This document shows, piece after piece, positions 45,847 to 55,077 of a stretch of 64,000 nt of DNA (position 1 is the first letter of the stretch; each line of letters starts with the position of its first letter). The DNA is taken from positions 1-64,000 of the forward strand of contig CATNDJ010000007.1 of assembly GCA_950097265.1 (NCBI GenBank), in the 5' to 3' direction. Below the pieces are notes generated by a model. The model had not been told where the DNA came from and made no database searches. It saw only the letters and a program-made list of their open reading frames with translations. The DNA is from an uncultured Oscillibacter sp. Its GTDB lineage: Bacteria > Bacillota > Clostridia > Oscillospirales > Oscillospiraceae. The position numbers and the translations under genes were made by a program.

Positions 45847-47466
45847 TCAGCACTCCAGGCTTCCGAAAGCCACGCACTTGCCGCTCTTCCGGTCGAAGAG
45901 CATGATGTTGTCCCCGGAGATGTCCACGTGGACCTGAGTCCCGATGGTGAACAGCGTGCTGCCGAACACCACGCCGGTGAGCAGGAAATCCCCGATGCGG
46001 ACCTTGATGGTGGATTCCATGCCGGTGGGCATGGCGCCGTAGATTTCCCCGGCCAGGGCCCCGCTGTCCGCGATGCCAATGAACTCCGGGCGGATGCCCA
46101 GCACCAGGTCCTCGTTGGTCAGCACCGGCTCCTCCTGCAGGGAGAGGTCCTCTTCCTCCACCTTGGCGATGTGGTAGCGGAAGGTCTCGTCCTTGTTCCC
46201 CTTTTCCACGAAGCCCTTTTCCGCGGATTTCTTTTTGTGCTCCTCCGCGAGAAGCGCGTCGTGCTCGTCCCGGGCCTGGAACCAGCCGGGGAGGTCCAGG
46301 GGCTGGGCGGGCTTAAAGACCGCCTTCTTGTCCCCCAGCAGGCGCAGCTCCACGGCCCCGTCGGGGCGCTGGGCTCCCTTGGCCTCCACAAAGTTGATGG
46401 AGGGGTTGCCCACGAAGTCGGCCACGAACAGGTTTTGGGGCCGGTTGTAGACGGTCAGCGGCGCGTCGTACTGCTGCAAAACGCCGTTGTTGATGAGGCA
46501 GATTTGGGTGGCCAGGGTCATGGCCTCCATCTGGTCGTGGGTGACGTAGACAAAGGTGGACCCGGTCTCCACGTGGAGGCGCTGAAGCTCGTAGCGCATC
46601 TCCAGGCGCAGCTTGGCGTCCAGGTTGCTCAGGGGCTCGTCCATGAACAGCACCGAGGGCTCCGGGGCCAGGGTCCGGGCGATGGCCACCCGCTGCTGCT
46701 GGCCGCCGGAGAGCTCCGCCGGGTAGCGGTCCATGAACATGCCGATTTTCACGATGCGGGACACCCGGCGGACGGAGAGGTCGATTTCTTCCTTGGTGAG
46801 CTTCCGGGTCTCCAGGACCGCCTGGCCGTCCCGGACGGCCTCAAAGCTGTCGTTGAGCCCCTGGGACTTTTTCGCATTCTCCGCCTTCTCCCGGAGGGCG
46901 GCGGCCTCGGCGGACATGTCCTTCCCGGATTCCAGATGGTAGCCGTAGAGCTTTTTGGCGGTGTACATGGAGATGGTGAAGGCGTCGATGAGCTTGATGT
47001 AGGCCTTTTTCTCGTCGATTTTCCCGGTCTTGTCCCGGCAGTCCTCCAGGACCTTCACCACCTCTCCGGGGGCCTCCAGAATCTCCGCCAGGCGGGCGGC
47101 GTTTCTGGCCTCGAAGTCCACCTTGGGCAGGGGCTCCTTGATGTTGGAAAGGCCGAAGGAGATGTTTTCGTAAACGGTCATGTTGGGCCACAGGGCGTAG
47201 TTCTGGAACAGGAAGCCGACTTTGCGCTTGTTGGCCGGGATGTTGATGCCCAGGGCGCTGTCGAACACCACCTTGTCCCCGATGGTGATCCGTCCGCTGG
47301 TGGGAGTCTCCAGCCCGGCGATCATCCGCAGGGTGGTGGTCTTGCCGCAGCCGGAGGGGCCCAGCAGGGTGACGAAGGAGTTGTCGGCGATGACCAGGTC
47401 CAAATCGTCCACGGCGTAGAACTTGCCCCACCGCTTGGTCACGTGTTCTAATCGGATTTCAGGCAT
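45847..47466 (-). CDS. ABC importer ATPase (ferric/polyamine type) with a large internal insertion
   Basis: A 539-residue protein, against about 350-370 for the family. Walker A GPSGCGKT is at 36-43, the Q-loop Gln at 88, signature LSGGQQQR from 252, Walker [13 protein letters not shown] at 272-283, and a C-terminal regulatory OB-fold ends with [13 protein letters not shown]. The distance from Q-loop to signature is 164 residues, against about 53 in MalK, so roughly 110 extra residues (about 108-240, rich in Lys, Glu, Ala) lie in the helical subdomain that contacts the permease. A further charged insertion sits near residues 400-440. It is the last gene of the operon. Confidence 0.9.
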   Translation of the reverse strand: MPEIRLEHVTKRWGKFYAVDDLDLVIADNSFVTLLGPSGCGKTTTLRMIAGLETPTSGRITIGDKVVFDSALGINIPANKRKVGFLFQNYALWPNMTVYENISFGLSNIKEPLPKVDFEARNAARLAEILEAPGEVVKVLEDCRDKTGKIDEKKAYIKLIDAFTISMYTAKKLYGYHLESGKDMSAEAAALREKAENAKKSQGLNDSFEAVRDGQAVLETRKLTKEEIDLSVRRVSRIVKIGMFMDRYPAELSGGQQQRVAIARTLAPEPSVLFMDEPLSNLDAKLRLEMRYELQRLHVETGSTFVYVTHDQMEAMTLATQICLINNGVLQQYDAPLTVYNRPQNLFVADFVGNPSINFVEAKGAQRPDGAVELRLLGDKKAVFKPAQPLDLPGWFQARDEHDALLAEEHKKKSAEKGFVEKGNKDETFRYHIAKVEEEDLSLQEEPVLTNEDLVLGIRPEFIGIADSGALAGEIYGAMPTGMESTIKVRIGDFLLTGVVFGSTLFTIGTQVHVDISGDNIMLFDRKSGKCVAFGSLEC

Positions 47467-47469
47467 AAT

Positions 47470-49299
47470 TTAACCTCCAATTCCCTTGTCCAGGCTGGCG
47501 CCGGTGACCTTGTTGACCAGCGTGTTGCAGACCAGGATGGTGATGATCAAAATCAGGTTGATGCCGCTGGAGAAGGCGTACAGGCCCATTTCGTCGAAGT
47601 AGTCCAGGGTGGTGGAGAGAATGAAGCCCTGGGTGCACAGGAGCATGAACAGGCTCAGCTCCCGCAGGCAGGTCATGAAGGGCAGCAGGTAGCCGCTGAT
47701 AATGGACGACTTCTGAATGGGGATGATGATGCGGGTCATCCGTTTGATCCAGGGGATGTCCTGGATAATGGCCGCCTCCTCGATCTCGCCGGAGAGCTGA
47801 AGCATGGAGTTCAGGGAGCTCCGGGAAGCGAAGGGAATGTATTTGATGGTGCCGGTGATAATCAGCAGGGTATAGGTGTTGAAGAGGTTTACGTACTGGT
47901 TGGAGAACAGGATGAAGAAGGCCACGCCCACGGCGATGGAGGGCATCAGATATGGGAGGAAGGCCACGCTGTTGACGTAGTTGGCCCATTTACTTCGCCG
48001 GTTCTTGGAAACGGCGTAGCCGATCAGGGTGCCGATGGTGCCGGCAATCAGGGAGCAGCAGACGCTGACCCAAATGGTGCCTTTGAAGGCCCGCCAGATG
48101 GTTTCGTTGTGCAGGATGCCCTTTTGCCCGTACATGCCGTTTTCCGAGACGTTCTCGTCCGTCACCCACCATTTGGTGGTAAGGTTGTCCGCATCGCCGG
48201 TGTAGAGGAAGGAGTAGTCCCCGGGGTTGGGCAGGAAGGTCTCGAAGGCGAAGGAGACGATGGGGAAGATGCTGGTGAAGAAGGTGATGATGACCAGCGC
48301 CAGGGCGATGACGTACTTTCCCGCCCGGCCCAGGTTGATCTTGGAGATTTGACCGGACTTGCCGGTGACGGTGGTATAGCTCTTCCGGCTGGTGAGGGAG
48401 AGCTGGTTTAAAAGCATGATGGCCACGCCGAAGAACATCATGATGATGGCCAGGATGCTGGCTTCGCCGGTGTACTTGGAGTTCAGGGAGACGTACTTGG
48501 TGGACAGGGTGGTGAGCCCCAGGTAGTGGGGCACGGGGTAGGAGCCCATAGAACTGCCGAAGACCAGCAGGATGGTGGAGAGAATGGCGGGCTTCACCAT
48601 GGGCAGGGTGACCTTGGTCATGATGCGCCATTTCGGGGTGTCCAGGATGGTAGCGGCCTCCTCCAGGTTGGCGTCCATGTTGCGGAAGATGCCGCCGATC
48701 AGGATGTAGGCGAAGGGCGCGTAGTGCAGGCCCAGCACCACCAGGCTGGGGAAGAGGCCCTGGCACCACCAGAGGGGCATGTTGATCCCCGCCGTGGCGG
48801 CCAGAAGGCCGTTGGACGTGCCGGTGACGGCGTTGGAGTTGAAGAGGTTCTGCCACACCACGGCCAGGGTCCACTGGGGCATGATGTAGGGGAAGATGAA
48901 GATGGAGCTGAGGTACTTCCGCCAGGCCAGGTTGGTCCGGGTAATCAGGAAGGCGAACACGCCGCCGAAGAGAATGGACACCACGCAGGTGCCGACGGCC
49001 AGCAGCACGGTGTTCAGCAGGGGGGTCCAGAGGTTGGTTTTCGCCAGGCGGCTGGTGAAGAGGTCCACGTAGTTGACCACGGTGTAGCCCGCCGCCTGTC
49101 CGGTGAGGTGGGCGTCGATGGTGCCGGGATGGATTTTAAAGGTGTCCTCCACGATGGCCACGATGGGGGCCACGGTGGTCACCGTCAGCACGATGCCCAT
49201 CAGCACCAGAATGACGTTGTGGGGCTTGGAAAAAAAGGTTTTGACCTTATTGAAGAAGATGGTGGACTTGCTGGCCTGGAGGGCGGTGGGTTCATTCAT
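47470..49299 (-). CDS. ABC importer permease, FbpB-like fused double permease
   Basis: A 609-residue protein with about twelve membrane helices in two homologous halves, each carrying a permease EAA-type loop (ATILDTPKWRIMTKVTLPMVKPAI in the first, AAIIQDIPWIKRMTRIIIPIQKSSI in the second). Fused double permeases are typical of ferric iron and related (thiamine, phosphonate) importers. The extracytoplasmic loop near 340-400 is long and polar. ATG 49299 follows AGGAGGAG; the ATPase starts 3 bp after its stop. Confidence 0.92.
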   Translation of the reverse strand: MNEPTALQASKSTIFFNKVKTFFSKPHNVILVLMGIVLTVTTVAPIVAIVEDTFKIHPGTIDAHLTGQAAGYTVVNYVDLFTSRLAKTNLWTPLLNTVLLAVGTCVVSILFGGVFAFLITRTNLAWRKYLSSIFIFPYIMPQWTLAVVWQNLFNSNAVTGTSNGLLAATAGINMPLWWCQGLFPSLVVLGLHYAPFAYILIGGIFRNMDANLEEAATILDTPKWRIMTKVTLPMVKPAILSTILLVFGSSMGSYPVPHYLGLTTLSTKYVSLNSKYTGEASILAIIMMFFGVAIMLLNQLSLTSRKSYTTVTGKSGQISKINLGRAGKYVIALALVIITFFTSIFPIVSFAFETFLPNPGDYSFLYTGDADNLTTKWWVTDENVSENGMYGQKGILHNETIWRAFKGTIWVSVCCSLIAGTIGTLIGYAVSKNRRSKWANYVNSVAFLPYLMPSIAVGVAFFILFSNQYVNLFNTYTLLIITGTIKYIPFASRSSLNSMLQLSGEIEEAAIIQDIPWIKRMTRIIIPIQKSSIISGYLLPFMTCLRELSLFMLLCTQGFILSTTLDYFDEMGLYAFSSGINLILIITILVCNTLVNKVTGASLDKGIGG

Positions 49300-49336
49300 G
49301 ATAAGCTCTCCTCCTAACGTTCCAGGGTATTAAGAG

Positions 49337-49450
49337 AGGTCCGGGGCGCGCGTCCGCCCCCCCCGGACCTGCTTGGGCCGTTTGCTCAGGGATTCAAAAC
49401 TCTCGTCTCCCGTATCTCCCGCCGCAAACCAGCGCAGCGTTTGCGGCGGG
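49337..49450 (-). terminator. Two intercistronic hairpins between binding-protein and permease genes
   Basis: Hairpin A has arms AGGTCCGGGG/CCCCGGACCT (49337-49346, 49361-49370). Hairpin B has arms CCCGCCGCAAA/TTTGCGGCGGG (49418-49428, 49440-49450). Neither has a T-run on the minus strand, so they probably stabilise the abundant binding-protein mRNA and limit read-through into the permease. I see no gene in the 224-bp gap. Confidence 0.6.
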
Positions 49451-49523
49451 AAGAGCCGGAGGAAACGGAGCGGCAGAAGGAATCGGCGAAGCCGGTTCCG
49501 ACGTAAGCGTAGTTTTCGACGGC

Positions 49524-50951
49524 TTAACCTGCACTGTACTTGGTCAGCATTTCAACCCAGCTGCCCACGGTGAAGGCCACGTCGGCGCAGTACTCGGGAT
49601 CCTCCAGCACCAGCTTGCCGTCGGTGGTCCACCAGTCGTAACCCCGGTCGTTCTTGGCCTCAAATTCCACGGTGGTTCCGTCCTCGGCCATGCCGCCCTT
49701 GGAGTGGCCGTACTGGGCCTCGGTGCCCTCGGCCACGGTGGGGTTGGAGGAGTAGCCGCCCATGTCCTTGCCCCAGGCGGAGAAGCCGTCCACGGTCTCG
49801 GTCATGTAGGCGATGAAAGCGCAGGCGGTCCAGGGCAGGGGCGAGTTGTCGGTGACAAACAGGTAGTGGCAGTAGCCATAGCCGCCGATTCCGGTGTACC
49901 CGTCGTCATAGGCCGCCACATTGATGTTATTCACGGAGACGGAGCTGGACTCCTCCACGGAACGCAGCTTGGAGTACACCAGCAGACCGAACTGGTCGGT
50001 GGCGGACTTGTCTACCAGGGTGTTGCAGATGGGGCCGTCGTCGGTCTGGGCATTGTAGGACTCCACCCACAGCTTGATCCAGGCCAGGGCATACGCGCCG
50101 TCGGCACCCAGGCCCAGATCGGCGGCCTCAGACTCCATGGCCTTGATGGTGGGCTGGAAGTAGGCCTGCTCGTCGGCGGAGAGGGCGTTGAAGGCGTCCT
50201 TCAGCCAGCCGGCGTAGGTGTCCTCGGTGAGCATGTACAGGAAGTTCTTGCCCACGATTTCGGAGTCGATGTCCATGTACAGGCCGTGCTCGCCCTCGGC
50301 TACGAAGTCCCAGCAGTTGTCATAGGACTTGGAGCCGGTGTTGTTGTACATAAAGACCTTGTTCAGGGTCTGGAGGGCCAGATAGCCGTCATAGGCGTCG
50401 GGGGAGGTTCCGTTGGCCTCGGCCCACTCCTTGGGGATGAAGGTGTCCAGAATCCCGGTCTGGACCATTTTGCTCTCAATTTGGTTGCCGTCCTGAATCA
50501 GGGTCATGGCAAAGGTTCCAGTGTCCTTCAGGGAGTCGGCGGTGAGCTGGTCGAAAATCTTGTTGTTCTTGGGCTGCTGCCACTCGAACTCCATGCTGTA
50601 GCTGGAGTCGATGGACTGTAAGTACTCGATGAACAGGGGCAGGGCGCTCTTGCCGCGGCTGGAGTTGCCCACGCCGTAGAACATCTTGCCGTTGGATTCC
50701 TCGATGGCCTTTTTGGCCAGCTCCTCCAGGCTCATGCCCTCGGCCTCTTTGATGATTTTCTGCGTCTCGGTCAGGTCCGCGTCGTCCGCGGGGGCGGGCG
50801 TCTCGTCCTTGGGAGCCGGGGCGGCGTCTCCGCCGGTCTGGGCGGGAGGCGTGCTGTCGGCAGGGGGCGTGGCGCCGCCGTTTCCTCCGCCGCAGGCGGT
50901 CAGGGCAAACAGCATGACCAGGGTCAGCAGCAGTGCAGAGATTCTTTTCAT
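49524..50951 (-). CDS. ABC importer substrate-binding lipoprotein
   Basis: A 475-residue protein with lipoprotein signal LFALTAC (Cys near 20) and a Pro/Ala-rich linker up to about residue 60, then a type II periplasmic-binding fold (FYGVGNSSRGKSALPLFIEYLQ, PKEWAEANGTSPDAYDGYLALQ, FAYMTETVDGFSAWGKDMGGY-like C-terminal lobe). It starts the operon that continues with the permease and ATPase. ATG 50951 has GAAGGAGG upstream; the open frame runs on upstream, antisense to the sensor gene. The substrate is probably a metal or small organic ion. Confidence 0.9.
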   Translation of the reverse strand: MKRISALLLTLVMLFALTACGGGNGGATPPADSTPPAQTGGDAAPAPKDETPAPADDADLTETQKIIKEAEGMSLEELAKKAIEESNGKMFYGVGNSSRGKSALPLFIEYLQSIDSSYSMEFEWQQPKNNKIFDQLTADSLKDTGTFAMTLIQDGNQIESKMVQTGILDTFIPKEWAEANGTSPDAYDGYLALQTLNKVFMYNNTGSKSYDNCWDFVAEGEHGLYMDIDSEIVGKNFLYMLTEDTYAGWLKDAFNALSADEQAYFQPTIKAMESEAADLGLGADGAYALAWIKLWVESYNAQTDDGPICNTLVDKSATDQFGLLVYSKLRSVEESSSVSVNNINVAAYDDGYTGIGGYGYCHYLFVTDNSPLPWTACAFIAYMTETVDGFSAWGKDMGGYSSNPTVAEGTEAQYGHSKGGMAEDGTTVEFEAKNDRGYDWWTTDGKLVLEDPEYCADVAFTVGSWVEMLTKYSAG

Positions 50952-51116
50952 GTCTAGTCCTCCTTCGGTATTTTTGACAAAACCCGGCGCATCCAATCCT
51001 GCGCCATTGTCTTTATTGTACAGGCGGATGGCAGAAAATAACAGGGGGCAAATCTGCGTTTTTTTGTTTCCCTCTGAGATTTTTGTCAGATTTAGATGAA
51101 ACCGTCCCGCCGGATG

Positions 51117-51125
51117 TGGTATACT
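51117..51125 (+). promoter_or_regulatory. Extended -10 promoter of the sensor operon
   Basis: TGG followed by TATACT (51120-51125) forms an extended -10; the -35 region (ATGAAA) is poor, as is common with extended -10 elements. The gap 50952-51173 also must hold the divergent importer promoter, which I could not place. Confidence 0.45.
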
Positions 51126-51173
51126 GTAAGCCAAGATGGACAAAGGCAAGACGCCCGGAAAGGAGGGACCGCG

Positions 51174-52199
51174 GTGAAGAGAAAACGCCTGGCGGCGCCG
51201 CTGTGCGCCCTGCTGCTGCTTCTGGCGGGCTGCGGCGCGGAAGCGCCGGAAACCGCCGCCTACGCTCCGGCGGAGGAAGAGCGGCTGGTGATTTACACTT
51301 CTCATAAGGAGGAGGTCTACCAGCCCATTGTCAAGGAGTTCGAGGAGCGCACCGGCATTTGGGTGGACGTGGTGGCCGGAGGGACCAACGAGCTTTTGGA
51401 GCGCATCCGCTCGGAGGCGGACCACCCGGCGGCGGACGTGATGTTCGGCGGCGGCGTGGAGAGCCTGGCGTCCTATCGGGACTGCTTCGCCCCCTACGCC
51501 TGCGAAGGGGCGGAGAGCATCGAGGCCCGCTTCCGGGACGGGGAGGATTTGTGGACCCCCTTTTCCGCCCTGCCGGTAGTGCTGGTCTACAACACCAAGC
51601 TGGTGCGCCCCGGCCGGGTGACGGGCTGGGGGGACCTGCTGTCCCCGGAGCTCCGGGGGCGGATTGCCTTTGCGGACCCGGCGGTGTCCGGCTCCGGCTT
51701 CACCGCCCTGGCCACCTTCCTGCTGGCGGCGGACGGCGGGGAGGAAGCGCTGCTCCGGGCTTTCGCGGAGAATCTGGCCGGGAAGCAGCTGGAGGGCTCC
51801 GGCGAGGTGCTGGGAGCCGTGGCCGGGGGCGGGGCCCTGGTGGGCGTGACCCTGGAGGAGACGGCCCTGAAGCGCATCGCCGCCGGGGACGACGTGGCCC
51901 TGGTCTACCCCGCAGACGGCACCAGCTGCGTCCCCGACGCCAGCGCTTTGATCCGGGGGGCCGCCCATGAGGAGAACGCCAAAGCCTTTTTGGATTTCAC
52001 CGTCAGCGAGGCGGTGCAGCGCCTGCTGGCGGAGCAGTTCTGCCGCCGCTCCGTCCGGGGGGACGTGGAGCCCGCCGGGGAGCTGCCCGCCCTGGAGGAC
52101 ATTGCCCTAGTGGACTACGACGTGGAACAGGCCAGCGGCCGCCGGGACGGGCTGCTGATGACCTGGGCCTTTTACCTGGGAGAGGAGGAGGAGAAATGA
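51174..52199 (+). CDS. Binding-protein-like sensor lipoprotein
   Basis: A 341-residue protein with lipobox LLAGC (Cys near 20) and a ferric-type binding-protein fold (RLVIYTSHKEEVYQPIVKEFEERTGIWVDVVAGGTNELLERI; VLVYNTKLV; ADPAVSGSGFTAL). GTG 51174 follows AAGGAGGGA. It overlaps the kinase gene by 4 bp. Binding proteins encoded with a YesM/YesN-like pair act as the ligand-sensing third component, so I expect it to detect the substrate of the divergent importer rather than to feed a permease. Confidence 0.88.
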   Translation: MKRKRLAAPLCALLLLLAGCGAEAPETAAYAPAEEERLVIYTSHKEEVYQPIVKEFEERTGIWVDVVAGGTNELLERIRSEADHPAADVMFGGGVESLASYRDCFAPYACEGAESIEARFRDGEDLWTPFSALPVVLVYNTKLVRPGRVTGWGDLLSPELRGRIAFADPAVSGSGFTALATFLLAADGGEEALLRAFAENLAGKQLEGSGEVLGAVAGGGALVGVTLEETALKRIAAGDDVALVYPADGTSCVPDASALIRGAAHEENAKAFLDFTVSEAVQRLLAEQFCRRSVRGDVEPAGELPALEDIALVDYDVEQASGRRDGLLMTWAFYLGEEEEK

Positions 52200-53890
52200 G
52201 CCGCGTGGCGAGGCCCTCCTTCCGCCGGAGGCTGTTTGCCGGGTTCCTGGCGGCGTCCCTGATTCCCCTGCTGGCCTGCTCCGCCATGCTGCTTCAAATC
52301 TTCCGCCTCCGCCTGGCGGCCGACGCGGAGCGGGAGACGGCGGAGCAGCTGGATCTGGTTTCCCGGTCCCTGGACGGGGCCTTCGACGCCTTTTCCCAGG
52401 CCGCCGGGCGGCTCCGGGGAAATCCCATCATCGCAAGGGCCCTGGCCGGAGAGGCCGGAGAGGATACCCTGGTGAACAACGAGCTGTTCAACGCCGCCGG
52501 GGAGGCCCGGAGCTATGGGAGCTTCGCCCTGTACGACCTCCAGGGGGCGCGGCGGTACTCCACCCGGCGGGATCCCTTGGAAGAGCAGCTGTCCCCGGAG
52601 TGGGGGGCTCTGTACGCCGCGCCGGAGGGGGGCGTGCGCTTCACGGCCTGCGAGGACGCGGGGAGTTCCGGCGGGCCGCTGCTGCGGGGCGCGGCCCGGC
52701 TGAGCGACGGCATGGGCCGTCCGGTGGGCTATCTTTTAATCAGTATGTACTACGACGATTTCCGCCAGCTGCTGGAGGGCAAGTACGGCGCCCGGAACGA
52801 GCTGATAGTCCTCAGCCCCTACTGGCGGCCGGTGTACTGCGCCCAGCCCTCCCTGGCGGAGTCCCTGGCCCCCCGGCTCCGGAGCCGCCTGCTGGCGGGC
52901 CGGGGGCTGGACGACTCGGAAGAGGGCTTCCAGTACGCCGCGGCCCGCCACGAGGCCAGCGGGCTGTGCCTGATTCTCCAGAGGCCCCGGACCTTCACCG
53001 GGGAGACTATGCGGCTTTTGTACACCGTCAGCTTCGGCTGCGCGGTGGTGTGCGTGGCCTTGTCCGTGCTGATGAGCTTCAAGCTCAGCCGCCAGATGTT
53101 CCGGCCCATCCAGCGGCTGCGCCAGGGCTTCGGCGAGGTGGGGCACAATAACCTGGACATCTGCGTCCCGGCGGAGCGGGAGGACGAGCTGGGGGAGCTG
53201 GCCCGGCGGTTCAACGAGATGGTGGAGGCCCTGAAGCGGAACCAGGAGGCTCTGGTGGCCAACCAGCGGGAGCTGAACCAGGCCCAGATTCGGATGCTCC
53301 AGGCCCAGCTGAATCCCCACTTCCTCTGCAACACTCTGGACACTATGAAGTGGATCAGCAAAATCAACAAGGTGCCCCAGGTGGCGGTGATGTCCACCAA
53401 TCTGGCAGACATCCTGCGCTTCTGCATCTCCCCGGAGGAGTTCGTGCCCCTGGGGCGGGAGGCGGAGATTTTAGAGCGGTACATTGAGATTCAGAAAATC
53501 CGCATGTCCGGGGCCTTCTCCTTCCGGGTGGACCTGCCGGAGGAGCTGAGGGACTGCCTGATCCCCAAGATGATCCTCCAGCCCCTGGTGGAAAACGCCG
53601 TTCTCCACGGCCTGGAGGGCGTGGAGAACGGCGCGGTGGAGGTGACGGCCCGGGAGGAGGCCGGGATGCTCCGCATCACGGTGCGGGACAACGGCTCGGG
53701 GCTGCCCCCGGAGCTGGCGGTGGGGCGCTACCGGAGCCGGGGGGGTAAGCACCTGGGCCTCTACAACGTGAACACGATTCTGACCAAGTACTACGGGGAC
53801 GGCTGCGGGCTGTTCCTGGAAAATGAGCGGTCAGGAGCTGCGGTGACAGCGGCCCTGCCCATCCGCCGGGAGGAGGAAGAGACATGCTGA
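52196..53890 (+). CDS. YesM-like sensor histidine kinase
   Basis: A 564-residue protein with membrane helices at about 13-35 and 275-295 enclosing an extracellular dCache-like sensor. A HAMP linker (about 297-350), then the His_kinase domain with the phospho-acceptor His 375 in QAQLNPHFLCNTLD, and a HATPase domain (LIPKMILQPLVENAVLHG; VRDNGSGLP; GLYNVNTIL). It overlaps both the binding-protein gene (4 bp) and the regulator gene (7 bp), forming a tight three-gene operon. Confidence 0.93.
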   Translation: MSRVARPSFRRRLFAGFLAASLIPLLACSAMLLQIFRLRLAADAERETAEQLDLVSRSLDGAFDAFSQAAGRLRGNPIIARALAGEAGEDTLVNNELFNAAGEARSYGSFALYDLQGARRYSTRRDPLEEQLSPEWGALYAAPEGGVRFTACEDAGSSGGPLLRGAARLSDGMGRPVGYLLISMYYDDFRQLLEGKYGARNELIVLSPYWRPVYCAQPSLAESLAPRLRSRLLAGRGLDDSEEGFQYAAARHEASGLCLILQRPRTFTGETMRLLYTVSFGCAVVCVALSVLMSFKLSRQMFRPIQRLRQGFGEVGHNNLDICVPAEREDELGELARRFNEMVEALKRNQEALVANQRELNQAQIRMLQAQLNPHFLCNTLDTMKWISKINKVPQVAVMSTNLADILRFCISPEEFVPLGREAEILERYIEIQKIRMSGAFSFRVDLPEELRDCLIPKMILQPLVENAVLHGLEGVENGAVEVTAREEAGMLRITVRDNGSGLPPELAVGRYRSRGGKHLGLYNVNTILTKYYGDGCGLFLENERSGAAVTAALPIRREEEETC

Positions 53891-54630
53891 AGGTCCTGGT
53901 AGTGGAGGACGAGGAGATGATCCGCAAGGGCATCGTCCTGGCGGTGGACTGGGCCGCCCTGGACTGCGTGGTGGTGGGAGAGGCCGCCAACGGCCTGGAG
54001 GCCCTGGACGCCGTGGAGCGGCTGGACCCCTCCTTGATCATCACCGATTTGAAAATGCCTCAGATGGACGGCATCGAGATGCTCCGGCAGCTGCGGGAGC
54101 GGGGGAACAACGCCTACGTCATCATCCTCACCGCCTACGACAGTTTTACCTATGCCCAGAGCGCCCTGCGCCTGGGGGCGGTGGATTTTCTGCTTAAGCC
54201 CTTTCACGACGGGGACCTGGAGCGGGCGGTGACCGCCCTGCGGCGGCGGATGAGCCCCGCCCCGGGGCTCGGGGAGGCGGCCTTCCCGGGGCTGAAAAAA
54301 GGGGACAAGAGCAAATATGTGCTGGAGGCCATGGATTACATCGGGGAGCACTACAACGACCCCAATATCGGCATCGGGGCCATCGCCCAGCACCTGGGGC
54401 TCAGCGAGGGGCATTTGAGCCACACCTTTAAAAAGGAGACGGACTACACCCTGCTGAACTACCTGACCCGCTACCGCATCCACAAGGCCATGGAGCTGCT
54501 GCGGGACTGCCGGGTGAAGGTCTACGAGGTGGCGGAACAGGTGGGCTACCGGGACATTACCCATTTCTCCGCCACCTTCAAGAAGCTGGCGGGGATGTCT
54601 CCCTCGGAGTACCAGGACACCTGCCGCTGA
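53884..54630 (+). CDS. YesN-like response regulator with AraC DNA-binding domain
   Basis: A 248-residue protein. The receiver domain has acidic residues VVEDEE, the phosphorylated Asp 55 in IITDLKMPQMDG, and Lys in FLLKPF. The C-terminal AraC domain (about 145-245) has two helix-turn-helix units (IGAIAQHLGLSEGHLSHTFKKETDYTLLNYL; VYEVAEQVGYRDITHFSATFKKLAGMSPSEYQ). It should activate the divergent importer operon in response to the lipoprotein-kinase signal. Confidence 0.94.
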   Translation: MLKVLVVEDEEMIRKGIVLAVDWAALDCVVVGEAANGLEALDAVERLDPSLIITDLKMPQMDGIEMLRQLRERGNNAYVIILTAYDSFTYAQSALRLGAVDFLLKPFHDGDLERAVTALRRRMSPAPGLGEAAFPGLKKGDKSKYVLEAMDYIGEHYNDPNIGIGAIAQHLGLSEGHLSHTFKKETDYTLLNYLTRYRIHKAMELLRDCRVKVYEVAEQVGYRDITHFSATFKKLAGMSPSEYQDTCR

Positions 54631-54650
54631 GGAGGGGCCGTATAAGAGCG

Positions 54651-54683
54651 GGAGGCCCGGCTTTTCAGCCGGGCCTCCGTTTT
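54651..54683 (+). terminator. Terminator of the three-gene sensor operon
   Basis: The stem GGAGGCCCGGCT/AGCCGGGCCTCC with loop TTTC is followed by GTTTTT. The convergent small gene ends at 54691. Confidence 0.88.
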
Positions 54684-54690
54684 TCCTTTT

Positions 54691-54936
54691 TCAATGGGGC
54701 CGCCGGGCGGAGCCGATCATGTAGTCCAAAAACGCGGGCACGTCCCGGGCGTCGGACAGGCTGATGCAGAGCCCCTCCTCTTTGGGGCGCATGGCCCGGA
54801 GCATCTGGCGGGCGGTGTTGTCCCGCTTCAGGTCGCACCGGCTGTTGTCCGGCAGGTGGAGCAGCACCTGTCCATAGCTGCGGGCCACCACATTCAAAAA
54901 ATTCTCCGCGTCGGGAAGCATCATAATCTGAAACAT
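54691..54936 (-). CDS. Hypothetical 81-residue protein
   Basis: ATG 54936 is preceded by GAAGGAGG at good spacing. The sequence (FLNVVARSYGQVLLHLPDN...LRAMRPKEEGLCISLSDARDVPAFLDYMI) alternates short strands and helices in an order that recalls HPr-like folds, but the phosphorylated His of HPr is absent. I do not recognise a named family. The open frame continues upstream antisense to the AraC gene, which I do not take as coding. Confidence 0.6.
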   Translation of the reverse strand: MFQIMMLPDAENFLNVVARSYGQVLLHLPDNSRCDLKRDNTARQMLRAMRPKEEGLCISLSDARDVPAFLDYMIGSARRPH

Positions 54937-55077
54937 AAGCGTCCTCCTTCTCAAAAACCGGGGGTTCCCCCTTGCGCGCCGCGCCTCTTTCTGATAGGAT
55001 GATACCATCAAAAACGCAGAGGCGGTAGAAGGAAAGCGCCAGCTTTCCAGTACAAAACCGTCAGAACGGAGGAAGCC

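Noticed and set aside
50952..51968. Upstream extension of the importer binding protein
   Set aside because: It would run antisense to the sensor lipoprotein; the lipoprotein signal and ribosome site fix the start at 50951.
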